Origin: Bacteroidota bacterium
GTDB taxonomy: Bacteria; Bacteroidota; Bacteroidia; Bacteroidales; Paludibacteraceae
Assembly: GCA_022709605.1 (NCBI GenBank)
Contig: JAKLIM010000181.1
Span: forward strand, 1 to 7,293
Reading direction: 5' to 3'
Length of the DNA stretch: 7,293 nucleotides
The position numbers were made by a program, and so were the translations under genes. The notes under the pieces are model-generated. The model made no database searches, had not been told where the DNA came from, and worked only from the letters and a program-made list of their open reading frames with translations. Shown one piece after another: positions 1 to 4,842 of this stretch; the first letter of the stretch is position 1; each line of letters opens with the position of its first letter.

Positions 1-1
1 T

Positions 2-1432
2 AATGCCAAAGAAATACGGATTTCCGGTTGCATTTATAATGATAAAAATGAGAATGGATTGAAAGACAAGCGCGAACAAGGAATTAAAAATATACCTGTT
101 TCGGATGGAAAACAAATTGTTTTTACTAATTCAAAAGGCATTTATTCTTTAAAAACAACTACCGGAAATTCAATTTTCCCCATTTTACCTTCTGTGTATT
201 CCTTTTCAGTGAAACAGGGAAAAGTATTTAATTCAAATTATAAATATTTATCCGCAAATATTAATAATGACATTTTAAATTTTAGTCTCGTTAAAAAAAA
301 GCGGGCAAATTTAGCATTTAGCTTTTCTGCAGTGGGCGACATTCAGGTAAGTAATGATACAGAACTTAACTACGCAGCAAAATCGATAGGAGCTGAGTTA
401 GCTTCGGCCGGTAATTTTGAGTTTAATCTTCTGCTTGGCGATTTAGTGAATGATAATCCTTCCTTATTGCCTTCTATGAAAGGCTTTTTCTCGAATTTTC
501 ATAGCCCAACCTGGACAGTTTATGGGAATCATGATCGTTTTGTTATTGATTCAACAACAACAGATGAAGCCTTCAATCAAACATTTGGAGCATCAGTATA
601 TGCTTTTAACAGAGGTCTGGTGCATTTTATTGTGCTGAATAGTATATCTTCAAAAGGTCAGAAAGGTTACGAAGGCAGGTTTAGCGACGATCAGTTCGAA
701 TTTGTAAAAAATGATCTGAAACTTGTACCGGAAAATCATTTAATAGTTATTTCGCAACATATTCCGCTCAAACATATCAAAAACGGTCAACTACTTTTGG
801 ACCTTTTAGCTGATCGCAAACAAGTTCTGATTTTATCGGGACACACACATACAACCGAACGGTATTTTCACAATATTAAAGGCGGTTTAGTTCATGAAAT
901 TGGAGTTGGCGCTTCGTGTGGCAATTGGTGGACTGGTGAAAAAAATGCGTTTGGAGTGCCCGTTGCGCTTATGCAATGTGGTAGTTTGCCTAATTATTAT
1001 GTTATTGATATCAATAAAAACAAATATAGCTTCCGATACAAAGGCATTGGACAAGATTCGGACAATCAGATGGGGATTTGGTCTGAAACTTCAGCATCTA
1101 AGGAAAAAAATGATTCAATTCAGATTCTCGCGAATATTTTCGGTGGTTCTGATAGCACGATTGTTACGCTTCGTTTGAATAATGAAGACCAAATTATGAT
1201 GAAAAAAGCAAAAGTGATTTCGCCCAATGTGGAGCAATTGGTTGATAAAAACAAAGCCAATATTTACCCCACAACGGGAAACACAAGAAATCCAATCAGA
1301 AAAAGTCCATCGCCGCATATCTGGGCAATAAATTTACCTCATTTACTTCCCGGAACTCATCTGGTGGAAATAATTGCTTCCGATCGATTTGGATTATCAG
1401 TAACCCAAAAGCAGCTGATTTACATTCCCTGA
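2..1432 (+). CDS. Calcineurin-like metallophosphoesterase (MetallophosN-catalytic-MetallophosC), 5' end outside window
   Basis: A metal-dependent phosphoesterase, probably exported; its substrate is unknown. The frame is open from position 2 with no upstream stop, and codons before the TTG at 59 already encode conserved sequence (GCIYNDKNENGLKDKREQG, then IPVSDGK), matching the start of the Bacteroidota MetallophosN domain. The start therefore lies left of the window. In the 476 visible residues the N-terminal beta domain covers about 1-100. The catalytic domain runs about 105-345 with D113-I-Q115, G146-D-L-V-N-D151, G175-N-H-D178, H253 in SQHIPL and G280-H-T-H283. A C-terminal beta domain follows, with the typical PHIWAINLPHLLPGTH and ASDRFG segments. 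The first motif is DxQ instead of the textbook DxH, as I recall is common in this subfamily. Probably only a signal peptide and a few residues are missing. It ends in TGA just before a terminator and converges on a tRNA gene. The family call is firm; the substrate is not predictable. Confidence 0.93.
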   Translation, partial: NAKEIRISGCIYNDKNENGLKDKREQGIKNIPVSDGKQIVFTNSKGIYSLKTTTGNSIFPILPSVYSFSVKQGKVFNSNYKYLSANINNDILNFSLVKKKRANLAFSFSAVGDIQVSNDTELNYAAKSIGAELASAGNFEFNLLLGDLVNDNPSLLPSMKGFFSNFHSPTWTVYGNHDRFVIDSTTTDEAFNQTFGASVYAFNRGLVHFIVLNSISSKGQKGYEGRFSDDQFEFVKNDLKLVPENHLIVISQHIPLKHIKNGQLLLDLLADRKQVLILSGHTHTTERYFHNIKGGLVHEIGVGASCGNWWTGEKNAFGVPVALMQCGSLPNYYVIDINKNKYSFRYKGIGQDSDNQMGIWSETSASKEKNDSIQILANIFGGSDSTIVTLRLNNEDQIMMKKAKVISPNVEQLVDKNKANIYPTTGNTRNPIRKSPSPHIWAINLPHLLPGTHLVEIIASDRFGLSVTQKQLIYIP

Positions 1433-1447
1433 AATGCTTAATAAACA

Positions 1448-1495
1448 AAGCCGAATCAAATTCTTAAAATTTAATTCGGCTTATTTTATTTATTG
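1448..1495 (+). terminator. Rho-independent terminator, probably bidirectional
   Basis: AAGCCGAAT at 1448-1456 pairs exactly with ATTCGGCTT at 1474-1482. After one C/A mismatch the stem continues with AAATT (1458-1462) against AATTT (1468-1472), leaving a 5-nt loop. On the plus strand the stem is followed by a T-rich stretch (TTATTTTATTTATT), 15 bp after the phosphoesterase stop codon. On the minus strand it lies just past the 3' end of the tRNA and is followed by TTTGTTTATT, so it may also end the tRNA transcript. The stem is seen directly; termination in both directions is inferred. Confidence 0.88.
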
Positions 1496-1503
1496 TATTT
1501 TGA

Positions 1504-1575
1504 GCGGCAAACGGGACTCGAACCCGCGACCCTCAGCTTGGGAAGCTAATGCTCTACCGACTGAGCTATTGCCGC
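1504..1575 (-). tRNA. tRNA-Gly (anticodon CCC)
   Basis: The minus strand folds as a complete 72-nt cloverleaf. It has a 7-bp acceptor stem (GCGGCAA/TTGCCGC), a D arm GCTC/GAGC around AGTCGGTA, and an anticodon stem TTAGC/GCTGA around loop TTCCCAA. The variable loop is GGGTC, and the T arm is GCGGG/CCCGT around TTCGAGT. The anticodon is CCC, reading GGG glycine codons. The discriminator position (complement of 1503) is T, the base expected for glycine tRNAs. The next bases are CA, so the CCA end is not encoded and must be added after transcription. The gene converges on the phosphoesterase gene. Confidence 0.97.
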
Positions 1576-1610
1576 AATTTGTTGTTTTCGGTACTTGAAA
1601 ATTGTAATTG

Positions 1611-1618
1611 CAAAAGTA
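1611..1618 (-). promoter_or_regulatory. Candidate -7 box of the tRNA-Gly promoter
   Basis: The minus strand reads TACTTTTG, an exact match to the Bacteroidota -7 consensus TAnnTTTG, ending 35 nt before the mature tRNA 5' end. This would leave a short 5' leader for RNase P to remove. I see no TTG at the right distance upstream for a -33 box, so the call rests on one element and the position. Confidence 0.5.
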
Positions 1619-1826
1619 TAAGTATTTTCATAATATTCATGCTTAAATTGTAAGAATGTTTTTCTAAATGTTGAAGTTTCCTGCATTGCATAAACATGTT
1701 TTATAACATTCTGATTTGTATAAGTAGAATAATCATCAGATTATGAATTATTTAATATCATTATTGTAATTAATCAGACTAAAAATTACTACAATTTATC
1801 TCCCTTTATTACTTAATTGTCCACCC

Positions 1827-1854
1827 TTGAATTGTTTCATATAATTTATCTTTG
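1827..1854 (+). promoter_or_regulatory. Bacteroidota-type promoter for the FAS1-SusC operon
   Basis: TTG at 1827-1829 is followed after 17 nt by TATCTTTG at 1847-1854, matching the housekeeping-sigma consensus of Bacteroidota (TTG, then TAnnTTTG, with spacing around 17-23). Transcription would begin near 1861, giving a leader of roughly 350 nt before the ATG at 2215. The match is seen in the sequence; its use, and whether a closer start site also exists, is inferred. Confidence 0.65.
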
Positions 1855-1922
1855 CACATAGTTTTTTATTAGAAATTTTCATATATTTACATGCAATTTT
1901 TCTCTAAAAGAAAATCTGTACG

Positions 1923-1946
1923 AATCTTAAATCTTATTTAATCTTA
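1923..1946 (+). repeat. Three direct copies of AATCTTA
   Basis: AATCTTA occurs at 1923-1929, 1930-1936 and 1940-1946: two copies in tandem and a third after TTT. The cluster lies in the presumed leader of the FAS1 operon, just before the large hairpin. It might be a binding site for a regulator, or chance in AT-rich DNA. Confidence 0.5.
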
Positions 1947-1949
1947 AAG

Positions 1950-1991
1950 TCAGTCTAAGAAAAGAAATTGTATTATTTTTTTTCAGACTGA
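1950..1991 (+). promoter_or_regulatory. Long hairpin in the leader of the FAS1 operon
   Basis: TCAGTCT at 1950-1956 is exactly complementary to AGACTGA at 1985-1991. Beyond one A/C mismatch the arms continue with a purine-rich left strand (AGAAAAGA, 1958-1965) facing a T-rich right strand (1976-1983), leaving a 10-nt loop. The eight Ts sit inside the right arm rather than after it, so this is not a standard terminator. In RNA it would be a stable structure about 90 nt after the predicted transcription start. Role unknown. Confidence 0.5.
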
Positions 1992-2141
1992 ATAATTTAC
2001 ATTTATGTTAAAATCACAAATTCATTCAATAACGAAAATATATTTGCATGAAATTCAGCTCATTGTAAATTTATTTGTTATCAATGCGTGCATTGAAAAT
2101 CATTTTTCAGGGTTAAAACAATAACAACTTATACAGGGTAT

Positions 2142-2174
2142 GTAACATTATATTGATGTTATCTACCTTTTTTT
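2142..2174 (+). terminator. Weak terminator-like hairpin with T-run upstream of the FAS1 gene
   Basis: TAACAT (2143-2148) pairs exactly with ATGTTA (2156-2161), extended by G-T pairs on both sides, with a 5-nt loop. After a short spacer comes a run of seven Ts (2168-2174), 40 nt before the start codon. The stem has little G+C, so termination would be weak. It could act as an attenuator in the leader or be incidental. Confidence 0.3.
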
Positions 2175-2214
2175 ATTTTCATATTCAGAAATCAGAACTT
2201 AAAATTATTATAAA

Positions 2215-4791
2215 ATGAAAAAATATTTCAAGAGAACATTATACCAAAATGCTATTTTGCTTTCTGTCTTATCATTGGCAAGTTTTTTCACTGTTTCGTG
2301 CGACGATTATATTTTCGACGACAAGGAACCTGATTGGTTGGGAGCAAGTATTTATGATTTTTTGAAAAACGACAGCAATTTTACGGTATATGCCCGGTTA
2401 ATAGAAGACCTGGATTATACCGAAGTATTGAGCAAAACAGGTAGTAAAACGCTATTTGTAGCTGATGATGACGCCTTTAAAGAATTTTTCAAAAATAATG
2501 AATGGGGAGTAACCAAATACGAACAATTTACACTCGCACAGAAAAAGTTATTGCTTAATTTTGGTATGATTAACAATGCTTATTTGGTTGAAATGCTCGC
2601 TAATTACAACAATGGAGGACTAAAAGAAGGTGCTGCTTTGCGAAGGGTGACCGCCGTTTCGGTGCTTGATAGTCTTCCATACGAAATCGGTGATGAAATT
2701 CCGAATACTTCGTACTGGAATTATTACAAAACAAAGGGTATCAATATATTAAAGGATGATACCCCCTGGACTTTGATTTATTTTACACAAAAACATTTGG
2801 AACAGGCTCAGATAAGTGATGAAGATTTCAGAATTATAACTGGCGTCGAACGAATTGAAAATGATGCCCATTTATTTGGTATAAAGATAAAAACTCGTGA
2901 CATAACCTGCAAAAATGGTTACCTTAATGTGCTCGAAAAAGTGATGATTCCGCCTGTAAACATGGCTGAATATGTGAATACGAGCAAAACAACAACATTA
3001 TTTTCGGCGTTGCTGAACCGCTTTTGCGGACCATTTTTTGATGGTGCGAGTACATTAAAATACCGACAATTGCATCCTGAATTTTCAGATTCTATTTTTG
3101 TGAAAAGATATTTTGCAAAAGCTGGCGGCATCACGCGATTGCCTACCGGACAGACTTTAGCGCAGGATTTACTTTTGCCTTTCGATCCGGGATGGAACAG
3201 CTACGAACGTACAGCAAGCGGAAATGCAATTCAATCGGACATGGCTGCCATGTTTGTACCAACGGATGAGGCCATGCAACAGTATTTCAATTCGGGCGAG
3301 GGAGCGGTGCTTAAAGATCGTTTTCATTATTGGGATAGTATACCTTTCGATGTGTTGCCACTTTTACTTAAACGACACATGCGAAGTTCGTTGATAGAGT
3401 CCGTTCCAAGCAGGTTTGCAAATATGGTTGATGAAGATAATTCGGTATTGCCGGTTGGAAAAGGCGATATTGTCAGATCGTATATTGGTTCGAACGGAGT
3501 TGTATATGAGACGAATAAAGTGTATCCACCCGATGATTACCGATCGGTTTACGGTCCGGTTTTATTGAGCGCCAACGATGCTTCGATGGAAAATAAGACG
3601 AAAATCTGGAAATGGGCCATCGTTCAACCGGCCAATGACTTCCGTTTGTATCTCAATTCATTGGTCAGTACGTATAGTTTTATGGTGCCAACCGATGAAT
3701 ATTTTACCAAATACATTGATCCTATTGCCATTGGTAAAGATATTCCTGGAGCTTTGAAATTTTGGTATAATTCAAAAACACAGTCTGTTAATGCTACAAT
3801 TTATAAATTTAACACCCAAACAAATGAAGTGGGTGACTCAGTTGGAATAATTACTTCACCAGCATTTTTGGCAAACAGACTTTTGGATATGTTGAATATG
3901 CACATTGTGGTAGGTGGAATTGAAACCGGAAAAAATTACTATCTGACAAAAGGGAACGTTACTTTAAAAGTTTCCGGTAGCGGAATCAATACCAAAATTC
4001 AGGCAGGTGGAAATATTACTCTGAATGAAAATGTAAATGTAAACAAGGTTTATAAACAAAGTAATGGATATACTTATTTTATCGACCGACCGATTCAAAC
4101 ACCTGTAAATTCGGTTTATAAGGTTCTGAGCGAAACACCGGCTTTCAGTGCATTTTTCAAATTGTTAGTAGGTTTTCCTTCTACAAGTTCTTCAGTAGTT
4201 TTTGTAAATAAAACCAATTATTTCGGTATCGATTTCAATATAAAATTCTTCAATACATTTAATTATACTGTTTATGTGCCTACCAATGAAGCAATTGATA
4301 GTTTAATAAATGCCCGGGTAATAAAACCATGGGAAACAAGAGGTCCAATTTTAGGTATAGATGAAATAACAGATGCTACCGAAAAAGCCAGTGAAATAGC
4401 CAAACTTGAGCGGTTTTTACGTTATCATTTTCAGGATAATTCAATTTTTGTTGATAATCATACGTTGAATAAAGAATTTCAGTCGGCAACTATGAAGCTT
4501 GATAATTCGGAATCTCATTTTAATACATTTAAAAATAAATACTACAAAATAGGTGTGAATGCAACTCCCGGCAAACTGGAACTAATTACTGAAAACAATC
4601 AAAAAACGAATGTTTTGACTACTAACGGACTATACAATATAATGACCCGCGATTTTGTTTTCAGCAATAAACCATCGTCATTTAAAAACGTAGATGGTAC
4701 AGGAACCGGTAGTGAATTTTCAACATCAATTATTACAACATCTTCAACTGCCGTAATTCATCAGATTAAAGGTGTATTGAATTTCAAGTAG
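2215..4791 (+). CDS. Surface lipoprotein with four FAS1 (fasciclin) repeats
   Basis: FAS1 domains are extracellular adhesion and binding folds; this one probably works at the cell surface with the downstream receptor. The N terminus has basic residues, a hydrophobic stretch and a lipobox with Cys29 (FTVSC). Acidic residues follow directly (CDDY), resembling the surface-export signal of Bacteroidota lipoproteins. Four repeats can be traced by their central motif and closing NG strand: FVADDDAF (81-88) to NGYLNVLEKV (234-243); MFVPTDEAM (346-354) to NGVVYETNKV (427-436); FMVPTDEYF (489-497) to NGYTYFIDRP (617-626); VYVPTNEAI (686-694) to NGLYNIMTRD (804-813). Histidines in the later repeats (LKRHM, LNMHI, LRYHF) fit the second FAS1 motif. 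Repeat 2 carries an insertion of about 80 residues before its motif. The ATG at 2215 gives a complete signal peptide. A SusC-like gene follows after 51 bp, implying one operon. The ligand is unknown; no SusD fold or enzyme motif is visible. Confidence 0.9.
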   Translation: MKKYFKRTLYQNAILLSVLSLASFFTVSCDDYIFDDKEPDWLGASIYDFLKNDSNFTVYARLIEDLDYTEVLSKTGSKTLFVADDDAFKEFFKNNEWGVTKYEQFTLAQKKLLLNFGMINNAYLVEMLANYNNGGLKEGAALRRVTAVSVLDSLPYEIGDEIPNTSYWNYYKTKGINILKDDTPWTLIYFTQKHLEQAQISDEDFRIITGVERIENDAHLFGIKIKTRDITCKNGYLNVLEKVMIPPVNMAEYVNTSKTTTLFSALLNRFCGPFFDGASTLKYRQLHPEFSDSIFVKRYFAKAGGITRLPTGQTLAQDLLLPFDPGWNSYERTASGNAIQSDMAAMFVPTDEAMQQYFNSGEGAVLKDRFHYWDSIPFDVLPLLLKRHMRSSLIESVPSRFANMVDEDNSVLPVGKGDIVRSYIGSNGVVYETNKVYPPDDYRSVYGPVLLSANDASMENKTKIWKWAIVQPANDFRLYLNSLVSTYSFMVPTDEYFTKYIDPIAIGKDIPGALKFWYNSKTQSVNATIYKFNTQTNEVGDSVGIITSPAFLANRLLDMLNMHIVVGGIETGKNYYLTKGNVTLKVSGSGINTKIQAGGNITLNENVNVNKVYKQSNGYTYFIDRPIQTPVNSVYKVLSETPAFSAFFKLLVGFPSTSSSVVFVNKTNYFGIDFNIKFFNTFNYTVYVPTNEAIDSLINARVIKPWETRGPILGIDEITDATEKASEIAKLERFLRYHFQDNSIFVDNHTLNKEFQSATMKLDNSESHFNTFKNKYYKIGVNATPGKLELITENNQKTNVLTTNGLYNIMTRDFVFSNKPSSFKNVDGTGTGSEFSTSIITTSSTAVIHQIKGVLNFK

Positions 4792-4842
4792 AGTTAATCA
4801 ACAGGAATGAAAAAACTTATTAGTTAATCATATTTAAAACGC
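4792..4842 (+). other. Short intergenic spacer with direct repeat and mini-ORF
   Basis: The gap between the FAS1 gene and the receptor gene holds no terminator, which supports co-transcription. AGTTAATCA occurs twice, at 4792-4800 and 4822-4830. An AGGA followed by ATG at 4807 opens a six-codon frame (MKKLIS) ending at TAA 4825-4827. The receptor ATG at 4843 itself lacks a clear Shine-Dalgarno sequence, which is common in this phylum. Confidence 0.5.

Larger units (their letters stand above)
1576..2214. other. AT-rich intergenic region between divergent tRNA and FAS1 operon
   Basis: This stretch of 639 bases is very rich in A and T and has no open frame that looks like a conserved protein. 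It separates two divergently transcribed units. The left part should hold the tRNA promoter. The right part should hold the promoter and long leader of the FAS1-SusC operon. Structures seen inside are an imperfect inverted repeat (1763-1770 with 1785-1795), a consensus promoter (1827-1854), three copies of AATCTTA (1923-1946), a large hairpin (1950-1991), a second -7-like box (2039-2046) and a small hairpin with T-run (2142-2174). I see no tRNA, known riboswitch or insertion-sequence remnant. Confidence 0.8.

Noticed and set aside
894..1178. Open frame of 94 codons on the plus strand inside the phosphoesterase gene
   Set aside because: It overlaps conserved phosphoesterase codons in another frame and its translation shows no recognisable domain.
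1115..1318. Minus-strand open frame of 67 codons
   Set aside because: It lies fully antisense to the conserved MetallophosC region and looks like a random shadow.
1763..1795. Imperfect inverted repeat ATTGTAAT / ATTACTACAAT upstream of the promoter
   Set aside because: It needs a 3-nt bulge and consists almost only of A and T, so chance is likely; not called as an operator.
1576..2214. Possible tRNA-linked integration site or mobile-element remnant
   Set aside because: No repeat of the tRNA 3' end, integrase fragment or terminal inverted repeats is visible beside the tRNA gene.
2919..3134. Minus-strand open frame of 71 codons
   Set aside because: Antisense to the FAS1 gene, with no domain and no start signals of its own.
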